Positions 44,995 through 54,174 of a stretch of 64,000 bases of DNA are shown here, piece by piece. The translations under genes and the position numbers were made by a program. The stretch spans positions 289,419,001 through 289,483,000 of the forward strand of contig CM028131.1 in assembly GCA_016271365.2 (NCBI GenBank), in the 5' to 3' direction. This DNA comes from Neoceratodus forsteri (lineage: Eukaryota; Chordata; Ceratodontiformes; Ceratodontidae). The notes below the pieces were generated by a model that worked only from the letters and a program-made list of their open reading frames with translations, did not search any database and was not told the origin of the DNA. Each line of letters opens with the position of its first letter. The stretch's first letter is position 1.

Positions 44995-46225
44995 TCAAAA
45001 TCAGATCTCAACCTTGCAAGATGATTCTGATTGCTCCAGATTGGGCCAGACAGCCCTGGTATCCTCCCCTTCTGTCCTTAGCAGTCCACCTTCCCCTGTG
45101 TCTTCCCAGGAATCACAATCTGTTAACCTGTGCCCAGGGGAGAGTTTGGTATCCGAATCTCAAATCTCTCAACCTCAAGGCCTGGCTCTTGAAGAGTTAG
45201 AGTTTGCTGACCTACACTTTTCTCAAGGTGTACTCGATATCTTGAAAAATTCTAAGAAGCCTTCCACCAGGGCTACTTATAATTCTAAATGGAAAAGGTT
45301 TTCCATATGGTGCTCTGGAAAGCATATTTCCCCAGAATCTGCTGATTTGCCCACAGTCCTGGATTATATGGTCCACTTAAATACTTTGGGGCTGAGGCCA
45401 GCTACCCTGAAGTGCACTGGCAGCTGTCTCTGCTTTTATATCAGCAGGAAAGCCCTCTTCTCTTTCTGCTCACCCTGTATTCTCCAAGTTTTTCTAGGGT
45501 TTGCTTCACACCAACCCTCCATTCAGGGACCTGCTCCCGCCTGGGATCTTAATGTTTGCATTGCTCAGCTTATGCAACCCCCCTTTGAGCCTTTGTCTTC
45601 AGCAGAGCTTAAGTACTTGACTTGGAAAACTGTTTCTGGTAGCCATCACTTCTGCCAGGCGCATAGTGAGTTACAAGCTTTGTCAGTGGAGTCTGATTTT
45701 ATCTCCTTTCACAGAGATAAGGTGGTCCTCAGAACTAACAGAAAGTTCTTGCCTAAGGTGGTTTCAGATTTCCACCTTAATCAATCTATATCTCTTCCAG
45801 TTTACTTCACTGACCCTCCTCCTCTGGCGGAGGAGGCTGCACAGCTAGATGTGAAGAGAGCCCTTAGTTACTACATAGAGCATACCAAGGGTCACAGGTT
45901 TGACTCCCTCCAACTATTCCTCACTTATGGTGAGGTTGGTAAAGGGAAACCTGCCACTAAAAGATCCATTGCCAGGTGGATTGTCTCTTGTAACCAATTT
46001 TATCAAAAACTGGCTAAGGTTCCCCCTTCAGGCCTGAGGGCTCACTCTACCAGAGGTACAGCTGCGTCCCTGGCTGCTGCCAGGGACATCCCTATCATAG
46101 AGATATGTCAAGCAGCTACCTGGAAAACAGTTCACACTTTCACCAAGCATTACTCTCTGGACATCCAGGCTAGAAGTGATGCTCGGTTTGGCACAGCTGT
46201 GCTTCAGAGCCTATTTCCTAAGTAG
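44852..46225 (+). CDS. DIRS-6 tyrosine recombinase (long open frame)
   Basis: An uninterrupted 457-codon frame overlapping the end of RNase H by about 140 bp in another frame, the usual DIRS layout. The N-terminal DNA-binding half includes LEELEFADLHFSQGVLDIL and WKRFSIWCSGKHI. The C-terminal catalytic half has HSTR (His 398 and Arg 401, 46,043-46,054), then EICQAATWKTVHTF and the nucleophile Tyr 434 (46,151-46,153), ending LQSLFPK. The first catalytic arginine box, which reads TSARRISEL in relatives, is out of frame here: 45,640-45,675 gives SGSHHFCQAHSEL. A pair of compensating indels has therefore probably destroyed activity although the frame is open. A second altered stretch lies near 45,410-45,490. 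The true start is uncertain. Confidence 0.85.
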   Translation: MQPQSPTSAILLQAPSVGLSPSGCLPSQLGREVSLCLPPLPSLVQGASQNQISTLQDDSDCSRLGQTALVSSPSVLSSPPSPVSSQESQSVNLCPGESLVSESQISQPQGLALEELEFADLHFSQGVLDILKNSKKPSTRATYNSKWKRFSIWCSGKHISPESADLPTVLDYMVHLNTLGLRPATLKCTGSCLCFYISRKALFSFCSPCILQVFLGFASHQPSIQGPAPAWDLNVCIAQLMQPPFEPLSSAELKYLTWKTVSGSHHFCQAHSELQALSVESDFISFHRDKVVLRTNRKFLPKVVSDFHLNQSISLPVYFTDPPPLAEEAAQLDVKRALSYYIEHTKGHRFDSLQLFLTYGEVGKGKPATKRSIARWIVSCNQFYQKLAKVPPSGLRAHSTRGTAASLAAARDIPIIEICQAATWKTVHTFTKHYSLDIQARSDARFGTAVLQSLFPK

Positions 46226-46270
46226 GTTCTGTCCCTCCTCCATGGAGGTACTGCTGTGTAGTCTGCATGT

Positions 46271-46360
46271 GTCATAATATAGCAAGACTTCATGTTTGAA
46301 AAAAAAATTACTCACCTTAGTAATGTTGTTTCTTCTAATGGAGTCTTGCTATATTATGAC
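46271..46360. repeat. DIRS-6 internal complementary region
   Basis: The left half gtcataatatagcaagactt is the inverse of the element's left end. The right half ttactcaccttagtaatgtt through cttctaatggagtcttgct is the inverse of its right end. Confidence 0.93.
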
Positions 46361-46611
46361 CTCCCCCCCTGCCTGCCCCTCTCAGAACCCCTGTTTTTGG
46401 GATGTGGGTGGGCAGTGCAGTGTGGCACTTAGTAGATGCCCACCTTGTTTTTTCACCCCACCCTTTTTTGGGGGGTGTTTGAGTGTATGTTTTTTTTTTT
46501 GGATCCCTGACCCAGTGCTTTGTTTTGGGACCAAAAATGGTTAATATTTTAGTAGCCAGTTGGCTAGTGTGGGTTTACAGCTTCCACAGAATCTTAGTGA
46601 GTTTTGCTCAT
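46361..46611 (+). other. DIRS-6 spacer between internal complementary region and ITR
   Basis: 250 bp, C-rich then T/G-rich, with runs near 46,465-46,500. No coding content. The reverse of this spacer type appears in DIRS-10 at about 62,540-62,780. Confidence 0.7.
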
Positions 46612-46802
46612 AAAGATCTGACAGTTTGAGTTTGAAGAACAACAGAGTTCTCAACCGAGCTCGCGCTCAAGATTCCATGCCTGGCATGGAAAGTTAATTC
46701 TTTCACCTTCGGAGCAGTTCGAAGGCTGGGTCAAACTGCATATGTCATAATATAGCAAGACTCCATTAGAAGAAACAACATTACTAAGGTAATTTTTTCT
46801 TC
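46612..46802 (+). repeat. DIRS-6 3' inverted terminal repeat
   Basis: Inverted match of 41,141-41,310 with an extra outer ~45 bp ending ttactaaggtaattttttct, which pairs with the internal complementary region. Confidence 0.9.
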
Positions 46803-47820
46803 TATACTTCTGTGGTATAACCAGTAGTTCTGTCTGTTCCTGTGTCTGAGGTTTAACCCAAACTCTGTACAGTAACCCATTACATTTTTTTTAAAACATT
46901 GGTCCGCCCTGTTTTGGTTTCACCCCAGCTGCTTAAAATAACCCTGGAGAGAAACTTTGTTAGTTTGTTCTAAAAGAAAAATCACAATCAGTTATCAATT
47001 TAGTTTCGTTTTCTTATGTTAACCTCTTATGTCCATCAGTCATTTGTTGTCACAGGTCAGTTTCTTCAGACATTGTCTTTCTTTCCTGGATTACAGGATC
47101 TTGGAGCTGTGCTCAAACAAGTCTGAATCAAAATCACTGAAAGGAAAGTGTCCCCACCATTTGAGATTTTCTTTGTCCGAGCTCTTACCACTGAAACATA
47201 GAAACATAGAAACATAGAAGTTGACGACAGATAAGGACCTCAAGGCCCATCCAGTCTGCCCATTTCTTTTTCTACCTTATAAATGTGCCATCGGCCTTTG
47301 CTATGTCAGTGACCTATCTATTCATAGTCATTTGTATTGCTCCCTTATGCCTATCCCATGCCTGTTTGAAGCCCTGCACTGTATTCATAGCCACTACTTC
47401 TTGTGGTAAGCCATTCCATGCATCTACCACCCTTTCTGTGAAAAAGAATTTCCTCACATTCCCCCTTAATCGGCCTCCCTCTAATCTCATGCTGTCTCCT
47501 CTTGTCCTGCTATTTTTCTTATATTTCTCATATTTCTTATACTGCTGCTGAAACATCAGGATTTACTCCCTCCTTGATTAACTCAGTAAATCCTGGAAAG
47601 CTATTTCCAATAATCACAGGTACAGGTAACTTGGTACTCCCCCCTTTAATTTGGTGCGACACACAGTTTATGGTCAGTCAACTGGGTGGTGGGATAGTAT
47701 CGAGTGTCCCCCATGGATGCAGATGACACCAGTACCTGGTCCTTTTGCACAGTGTTTTCCCAGTACTTCAACATGCACTAGGGTCTGTCTGCTTCCCGAA
47801 TCAATGAATCCCTTTACAGT
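46803..47820 (-). pseudogene. Gmr1-like protease and integrase N-terminal lead (CR1 inserted)
   Basis: Reading on the minus strand from 47,820, a retropepsin-like site FIDSGSRQTLV is present, with the D-S-G triad at 47,794-47,802, following the zinc knuckle of gag. Further down, beyond a CR1 fragment (47,198-47,547), the phrase NGLLYRVW...ELLVIPQKY (46,810-46,885) is the conserved lead into the integrase zinc-binding domain. It joins the sequence at 41,140 once DIRS-6 is removed. The protease would process Gag-Pol. Several stops separate the pieces. Confidence 0.75.
47198..47547 (-). mobile_element. CR1 3' end inserted in Gmr1-like pol
   Basis: Carries the CR1 tail (gaaacatagaaacatagaa) at its left and C-terminal coding to 47,547. 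It is nearly identical to 18,900-19,345. Flanked by the 9-bp duplication CTGAAACAT (47,191-47,199 and 47,548-47,556; the left copy overlaps the tail by two bases). 5'-truncated. Confidence 0.85.
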
Positions 47821-47821
47821 C

Positions 47822-48980
47822 TTATTCCCCACCTTCATATGTTAAGTACTTACCCCAATCTGTCAAGGACAAATCTGTTCCAGTGCCACTCTCCTTACTA
47901 TGGCAGTTTCTTGCAATATGGCCTGGCTTATTACACTTATAGCAGATAACGTCTTTGGGCACAGATTTGTTACCCCCACCAGAGTTCTTATCAGGCTTGG
48001 AGTGCAAATGGGGAAAAAAGTGCCTTACCGGTGCTTGGCTGTTACCTTGCTGTTGTGGCATCGTCTGGCCACTTGGTAGTCCTGGGCCAAAGAATCAGCC
48101 TTTCCCCACTCTCTGGTCAGCGTTTCTTTACCCAAAGCTGCACATCTGTAGGAAGGATGCTGATGAATTGCCCCATGGCAAACAAGTCGATCTGTGGGAC
48201 TGTTTTGCTCTCTGGTTGAAGCCATTTTATCAGGAGTTCTCAGAATCTGGTGAAGGCTTCTCGAGGACTGTCAACCGAGCTGTACCTCAGAGATCGAAAT
48301 CAATGCCTGTAGGTCTCTCCTGAGATGTCATACCTTTTCAGGATTTCGCTTTTCACCAGGTCAGTTTTCTGACTGCAGTGTCCATATTGCAGTAGGCAAG
48401 TTGGGCTTTCCCTGTCAGGTAGGGTACCAGTCCAATTGTCCATTGCTGTTTTGGCCATTGGCAGGCTGTGGCAACTCTCTAAAAAGTTGTCAGGTATGCC
48501 TCTATATCATCCGAGGGACACAACTTTGTAAGTTTAAAGGCTTTTAAGTTGCTTGTGTTTTGTTGCTCGTCTTGATGTGTGCCAGATCCTCTGCTTTTGA
48601 CAGCTTGCAAGGCATCCAGCCATCACTGCTCCTGTCGCTGCATCTCTTCTCATCTGCTGCTCCTGTCGCTGCATCTCTTCTCTCCTCTGTGCTTCTAAAC
48701 GTTGAATCTCTTTCTCTCTGCTTCTCAGTCTCTTTTTGTTGTATAGGCCACCATTTGAAAAAGTCCATCAGGCTTTCAGGTTCTGTCACTGCCTGTTCTT
48801 TTTCCATAACTTGTGCTGGCTGTACAATCTCAGCTTGGACTTCTGTCTCTGCTAGTTTGGCTGCCATTCTCCTGGTAACCACTCCCAGAATTGCTGCTGC
48901 AGAATCTATACCTTTCTCTATGCTTCCCTGGTACTAGGTCCTGTACCAACGCACAAAACTCCTGGCTTAGAGTATGCACG
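47822..48980 (-). pseudogene. Gmr1-like gag with zinc knuckle
   Basis: The minus-strand frame at 48,544-48,882 starts MVTRRMAAKLAETEVQAE and continues through an acidic and Gln-rich stretch and an Arg/Glu-rich segment (RERDSTFRSTEERRD). The C-terminal part (47,822-48,061) has the CCHC knuckle CYKCNKPGHIARNC (47,905-47,948), with the standard C-x2-C-x4-H-x4-C spacing for RNA binding. The middle (about 48,070-48,540) is frameshifted but collinear. The start is preceded by the primer site and LTR. It would form the particle and bind element RNA. Disabled by indels. Confidence 0.85.
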
Positions 48981-48986
48981 CCGTAA

Positions 48987-49007
48987 ATCCCACTTAGGCA
49001 GACACCA
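48987..49007 (-). other. Primer-binding site of right Gmr1-like element
   Basis: Minus strand begins TGGTGTCTGCC, two bases inside the LTR end at 49,010, and ends AAGTGGGAT. Nearly identical to 541-561. Best fit is a leucine tRNA 3' end with a small interruption. Confidence 0.55.
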
Positions 49008-49009
49008 TC

Positions 49010-49700
49010 TGTTGCTGAGGCACAGGTCAGGAAGCATAGGAAAACCGGGAGCGGTTGTAGAATTCACCAAAAATATCTATTTATACTAGCAGTAACATAA
49101 AAAAAAAAAACTTTAGAATAACTATTTACAAAGGTCAAATAAACAGAAAAAGTCCGAGTTTTTCTTCAATCTCTGTGTCCCTTTTTTCTTTCTCATGCAA
49201 TTGCAGCTCAGCTCTCTTATAAATCCTTCCAACCCCCATTCTTAAACAGTCATCCTGCTCTAGTATGTTTCAGGTAGGAACACAGTGTGCCTGAGCTGAG
49301 GCCCCCTTTTCCACAGCTCTTTTGCAAAAGGCTTACAAATGTTCACTTTGGTAACTTCGAGTTCCCAATAGTTTTTTGCAATCATCTCAAACCACAATTA
49401 TATACATTTCAAAAATTAACACTACATAATTTCTAAACTAAAGGATCCCAATATCAGTTACATTTCCATACAATAATTTGCATATATTTTTATATCAGCA
49501 GGTATGCAAGGGAGAAAAAGACAGCAGGGGGAAGACAGACAGTGAGAGGCAGAGAATTGTGAGACTGTAGGGGTGATCAAATCCTAGGTCTCACAGAAAA
49601 ATTTGGTGGCACAACCAGACAAAGACAGGAAAGGACAGATCCCTGCATTTAAACACTTTCTACAACAACTGGGCCAGGGTCCTAATTCCACCCTGTCACA
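49010..49700 (-). repeat. Gmr1-like 5' LTR (uninterrupted, 691 bp)
   Basis: The only LTR copy in the window without an insertion. Ends TGTTGCTGAGGC and CCTGTCACA on the plus strand. It would hold the element promoter. No certain TATA box was assigned. Confidence 0.85.
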
Positions 49701-49705
49701 GCTTT
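49701..49705. other. Target-site duplication GCTTT, right copy
   Basis: Matches 25,640-25,644. Confidence 0.8.
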
Positions 49706-51800
49706 TTCTTCAGCTCTTTCTGCTTCTTCTGTGTGGAAGTCACAGAATCAAGGGTTGCACTGCACTACTCAATCTTGGTGAGGTGGTCCTCCACTCAAAG
49801 GCCAAAGAGGTCAGTGCTCAACAAAGACAAATCTGCCAACCTGTGCTGAGTTGTCCACCATAAAGGGGGGGAATCCTCAGTAAGGCCATGCAACGCATTG
49901 TGATGGATGCAGCCATGGCATGGGTGCAAGAATCACCCACATCCAAGGCCATCTGAAGCTGATGTTTAGCCAATGCTTGACCCTGGTTTGGCCACTTTCA
50001 CTGCCTAACAGAGACCAATGGAGGACGCAGCATAGCCTTTTTTAGCTGTGTGGTCAAGCTTTTTGGACTCATCAGGCTTGTCCACCTCCCCGCTATTACT
50101 GGATTTGCAGAAGTCCGCATTGGCAACTACACCCTCTGCTGAGGGGTGGTCTGAAAACTCCGGACAAGGTGACGAAAGGGACCATATACTTGTGGACCAT
50201 TCAAGCAGAGGGTACTGAGCAGGAAGCTGGATGGTGCTAAAGCTCCAGTTCCTGTCCCAAGATGGCCTCTGCCATCGGGAAGGCAACCCCAGGGGATTCA
50301 TCCTGGTCCACTATCTCTGTGAAGGGATACTTACCCCTTTTCTGGAACGACTCCAAGGGAACTTCCATGGACTCGGATATAAGCCTGAGAAGACCTCAAA
50401 AGACACTGGCCTGTGGCCAGAAGTTAGTTTTTTGACAGATTCTTGGTCAAAGGCATGAGTCCTCAAAGACTGCATCAAGGACCCTTCGTAGTCAGATGAG
50501 AAATCCTCAAAGACACCCCTCAGCCATTTGATGCCATGCACCACTCGGGGCTCAACTGAGTGTGTGATGTCCACTGACAACCAGCCTGGCAAGCCAGTAG
50601 CTGGATCAGAATCCTTGGAAGGGGCTCCCTGCATGGGCTATTGTGCAGATAGCTCCACCTGCACTGGTGTCGAGACTCGAGTCAGAGTCGGCTGTCTTGG
50701 TAGGACTGGTATGGGCTGAAATAGCGGGTGCTAGGTAACTGCTGGGGTCAAAGGTAGAGCCCTACCCTGCCCAACCAAGGTCCACTGCTGCCAGAGGAGC
50801 TCCTCACAGCACCACTGCATATGGCGATGGAACCTGTTATCTGAGGCTGAAGAGGAGCACCGAAAGTGGCACCTCCCAGTCCAGTGAGACAGAGCATGAG
50901 GAATCCCTCGACCATCAACTGGATCAAAGACACCAAGCAGATATGGCCAGAGGAGCAGTATGGACTGCCTGCACAGGGTTTGACCGTTTGACCTCAGAGA
51001 GGCAACTCCTAGGAGGAGTCAGCCGTGTCCGCTGACTGCTTCTGAACCTCTTGGTTGATGCCTGACAGGAACGGGATCCTGGAGATTGAGTCATTGATCC
51101 CCCTCTGACAATGGGTTGACGGGGGCCGATAAAAATCTGTACCACCCACTCGACAAGCCTGACAGGGGCACCGTGGAGCTAGAGGTCTTGCCCTCACTAA
51201 AAGTTTGGCTGAAGCCAAATGCTCGACAGCTGTCAAGCAGTCAGGAGAGTTGAGGCAGTGAGAAAAGCATACCCTTTCCTGATCCAGTGACTGATGGTGG
51301 GACTTCAGGTTTTGCACATCTCTGAAGTTACTGGCGAAAACCACACCACGCTGGCCCCCACCTCTTCCAATGGGTGCCATCTGGGCAGCTGACCCTGCAG
51401 CTGTAGGGGCCACCTTATGTTACTGCCTCGATTTTACCAGAGGATTCCATTCAGCTGGCCGACCAAGGAGAAGACAGGAACAACAGTCTTCAAGGAGGAA
51501 GGAAGAACAATCTGGCGCAGGCCGCAAGAAGCGACATCACGCTGCTCACTGAGGCAGTAGATGAATGACACATTTAGATCCACCCGAGACATTTTCCGGT
51601 TGCATTGGATGCACCACTTAAAACTGGGATCTGTCTTAGAATCCCCGCAATCCATAATGTCGACGTCAGAGATGGAAACGAGGATATACTTCAAGTCTGA
51701 AAAAAAGAAGTTGTCCCACTGACACTTGAAAAATATATTCTGGTCTACACCATGTGCAGGGCTGCAAAGGAGGAGACCTGACTCTTCTAGCAAAAAGGAA
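49706..51800 (-). pseudogene. DIRS-3 gag remnant
   Basis: Continues DIRS-3 beyond the Gmr1-like element. Minus-strand blocks include 50,005-50,301 and 50,311-50,634 (WLRGVFEDFSSDYEGSLMQSL, then ESVKKLTS). An N-terminal segment near 51,540-51,600 (RVDLNVSFIYCLSEQRDVASC) corresponds to the zinc-cluster position of other DIRS gags but with only part of the cysteines. Ser/Pro/Gly-rich sequence lies between. Frames are broken repeatedly. Same role as other gag genes. Confidence 0.65.
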
Positions 51801-51815
51801 GTTCTGAGTCACAGG

Positions 51816-51888
51816 GCAGAGCTGAGGGATATACCACCCAGGTGGTGGGAGGAGCTTAGCGGACTGTCCAGCAAGAACAGCTCTTAAC
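51816..51888 (-). repeat. DIRS-3 5' inverted terminal repeat, inner part
   Basis: Inverse of about 22,020-22,090. It is interrupted at 51,889 by an L2 and resumes at 52,873. Confidence 0.8.
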
Positions 51889-52725
51889 CTACCTCGCTTT
51901 CGCACCTGACCAGGTTAGTGCTATCTCGGTACTGAACAACTGCCTCGCAGACATCCAAGACTGGATGAATTTCAGCGGTTTAAAGTTGAACCCAGGAAAG
52001 ACTGAGGTTATGGTTGTGGACCCGGGTCGCAAGGTAGAGGGACTGAGGACTGGTCTCCCCTCCGGATTAATCCTGGGGGTGGACCAGATCCTCACCTCTG
52101 AACGGGTGCGTAACCTGGAAGTGGAGCTTGACGCTGGTCTGACCCTTCGTCATCAGGTGTCTGCAGTCGTCAAGCTGGCCTTTTTCCATCTTAGGAACAT
52201 TGCCAGGATTAGACATCTTGTTCCACCCAGTGACCTGCTGGTCTTGGTCCATGCCTTTGTGACATCACGCCTTGATTACTGTAACTCCCTTTACCTAGGA
52301 CTTCCTGGGGTTGATATCCGCCGCTTGCAGCTAGTGCAGAACGCAGCAGCACGTTTGTTGACTGAGGCTTCTAGAAGTTCTCATATTACCCCTGTGCTGT
52401 GCGCTCTGCACTGGCTGCCAATACAGTGGCAGATCACCTTTAAATTGGATCTTTTGACCTACAAAGCCCTACATGGTCTGGGTCCCGACTACTTGAAAGA
52501 GCTCCTGGTACCTTACACCCCTCTGCAACAGCTCCGCTTGGCTGACGAGGGGTTGCTGAAGATTCCGAGGGTAAATCTGAAGTCATCTGGTGCCCGTGCG
52601 TTTGGATTTGCTACACCTACCCTCTGGAATTCTCTGCCCCGTCAGCTCCGGGAGTGTAGGATGGTGGGGAGTTTTAAGTAGGCGCTAAAGACCTTCTTAT
52701 GGGAAAAGGCGTTTCCTATTTTGTT
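51889..52725 (+). pseudogene. L2 reverse transcriptase C-terminal part
   Basis: The open run of 239 codons at 51,965-52,681, with in-frame sequence upstream to 51,889, contains LKLNPGKTEVMVV, AFFHLRNIARIRHLV, FVTSRLDYCNSLYLGLP, LQLVQNAAARLLT, CALHWLPIQWQITFKLDLLTYKALHG (split over 52,400-52,480) and TPTLWNSLP. These are signature phrases of vertebrate L2 ORF2 downstream of the RT palm. A TAG at about 52,679 replaces an arginine or lysine codon, and the normal ALKTFL ending continues after it. No RT active site is present because of 5' truncation. Confidence 0.9.
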
Positions 52726-52872
52726 CTGATTTTATATTGTTGTATTTGAATATATGTTTGTATTTGATTTTATACTGAATGTATCTGAATATGCTTTTAT
52801 GTCTGTTCTTGCTGTGCAGCGCTTTGAAACTTTGAAAGACACAACTAAATAAATTTTATTATTATTATTATT
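51889..52872 (+). mobile_element. L2 LINE, 5'-truncated, inserted in DIRS-3 ITR
   Basis: Ends with ctaaataaattttattatta and an (ATT)n run. The ITR reads through when it is removed. This copy is the clearest L2 in the window and is fairly young. Confidence 0.88.
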
Positions 52873-52922
52873 AAAGGGAGACTGCCTATGTGTAGATAAG
52901 TGAACCATATGCATGTCCCTAG
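52873..52922 (-). repeat. DIRS-3 5' inverted terminal repeat, outer part
   Basis: ataagtgaaccatatgcatg then tccctagg, the inverse of the right half of the internal complementary region at 22,225-22,262. This is the right boundary of DIRS-3. Confidence 0.8.
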
Positions 52923-53399
52923 GACTGGGTGGTAATAACTACCCAATGAAATGTTGATGTAGGCTAGGTCCTTGATGTCATGGTTGTGTATGACTGTTCC
53001 TAGTAGTGTGACATAATTACCCAGCAGTTATGAAAAACCCAGTGACAATGTGGAATGAAACAGAAAAATGAGACTTGTATGCCAAAATGGGGAAGTCCTA
53101 TGGGGTCAAATAGTCTTTCTATGTTACAGAAATTTCCCATGTTCTTACAAAAAAAAATGACAAACGACAACAAAAACTGAAGATACAATGCATTTAGTAT
53201 ACCACAGATAAATGGAAGCCGTTTTTCTTTTAAGAATTTTGTCTTTACTTTGCAGTACAGAAATCATTTAGAGCCTTTGAAACATAGCTGATAGCTGCTG
53301 GCTCTGTCATGTCAATACTGCATTTTAGTTTGGTCCACCCAAGAACATGTATGGTACAGAAATGCAGTCACATCTTTGCCTGCTTTCTTTTTTAAACTT
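52923..53399. other. AT-rich apparently unique sequence downstream of GDI2
   Basis: No transposon hallmark, tandem structure or convincing reading frame is seen. It is either intergenic or the distal part of the GDI2 3' UTR. Confidence 0.4.
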
Positions 53400-54174
53400 T
53401 TTCTTTTCCTCCTTAATTTTATTCAGTTAAAACACTACATATTCTTACACACTGTTATCTTCCAGCTGGTGTAAACAAATTAAAAGCTTGGTTTAAAGTT
53501 TAGAATGCTATGTCCAGCACTATATACCCACACACTTTAAGGTCTGGGCACATAATGTACTATAACTTCAATGCAAAATAATTTTGATTTAAAAAAAAAA
53601 AAAAAAGTCTCCAGGGGATGTTGCCCAAAATAATTATAATCGCTGATGGACTGTATGGTTTATATTTTCTATAGTGTTTAGAATTAGCTGTTCTACAGTT
53701 TTATAGTGAGGTTAGAGAGCTAGTCATCCAGTTTCAGTAAGTACTTTTAAACCACAAAGAATAACTGTACAGGTAATTGTTGAAAAACCTAATTGCTGGC
53801 CTGACAATGCACACACAGAAGTAATATATTTCTGTATGTCACAAGTCCATTACATTTTCATTTTTGTAAACATTTCACCTCATCAGTGTCACAGTACTGA
53901 AATTTTCAATAAACACAATTTTATTTTAATAAAATTTGATAGGAAGTCAGTATTTTTCTGGACAGCAACCCCATCACAACATAAGAATTCATACATGATA
54001 TCAAAAGAAAATATTTTTTCTTTTATCAGTGCAACACTTTTTCGGGATTATTTTAAAGATGTGATTATAAAAGAAGCAGGCTTTTACAATATTGGTTTCT
54101 TACAGTGTTCATTAAATTCCTGAATGAAAATGTACATTTTGTTTTAGTCAAATACTTGAAGATTTTTAATCATT
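53400..54174 (-). other. GDI2: GDI2 3' UTR (extent approximate)
   Basis: AT-rich, non-repetitive sequence directly after the GDI2 stop codon. Minus-strand AATAAA signals occur at 53,920-53,925 and 53,418-53,423 (TTTATT on the plus strand). Their distances from the stop, about 250 and 750 nt, suit short and long 3' UTR forms. The true cleavage site cannot be told from sequence alone. Confidence 0.5.

Larger units (their letters stand above)
41141..46802 (+). mobile_element. DIRS-6: full-length, best preserved DIRS
   Basis: 5,662 bp on the plus strand, inside the Gmr1-like integrase. ITRs are at 41,141-41,310 and 46,612-46,802, with the internal complementary region at 46,271-46,360. It carries gag, RT/RNase H and a long open recombinase frame that overlaps RNase H in another frame. 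It is the least mutated element in the window. The integrase sequence reads across the junction when the element is removed, with no duplicated target, as expected for recombinase-mediated integration. Confidence 0.93.
25645..49700 (-). mobile_element. Gmr1-like LTR retrotransposon carrying nested insertions
   Basis: Bounded by two LTRs of one family (TGTCAT...GTCACA on the plus strand) and the duplication GCTTT. Taking out the LINE in the 3' LTR, DIRS-4, DIRS-6 and a CR1 fragment leaves about 5.9 kb. Coding order on the minus strand is gag with zinc knuckle, protease, integrase, reverse transcriptase, RNase H. Ty3/gypsy-type enzymes in a copia-like order define the Gmr1 group known from deuterostomes. 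All coding regions are frameshifted. Confidence 0.85.
21944..52922 (-). mobile_element. DIRS-3: full-length DIRS split by nested insertions
   Basis: The two outer ends match as inverted repeats. The left end runs 21,944-22,090. The right end is 51,816-51,888 plus 52,873-52,922. Removing the Gmr1-like element (25,645-49,700 plus one target copy), an L2 in RT (24,645-24,928) and an L2 in the right ITR (51,889-52,872) leaves about 5.65 kb in the order recombinase, RNase H, RT, gag from left to right. This matches DIRS-5 and DIRS-6 in size and order. All frames are heavily mutated, so this is the oldest layer of the stack. Confidence 0.85.

Noticed and set aside
43869..45200. 443-codon plus-strand frame overlapping DIRS-6 RT/RNase H
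   Set aside because: Ser/Pro/His-rich and out of frame with the conserved RT and RNase H blocks. Its end merely precedes the recombinase frame. Treated as a shadow.
38709..49700. Ty1/copia identity for the LTR element
   Set aside because: The gene order looks copia-like, but the integrase zinc region, its C-terminal domain, the pre-RT block and RNase H resemble Ty3/gypsy, so Gmr1-like fits better.
25645..49700. Endogenous retrovirus
   Set aside because: No envelope-like frame, signal peptide or membrane segments are visible after RNase H, and the gene order differs from retroviruses.
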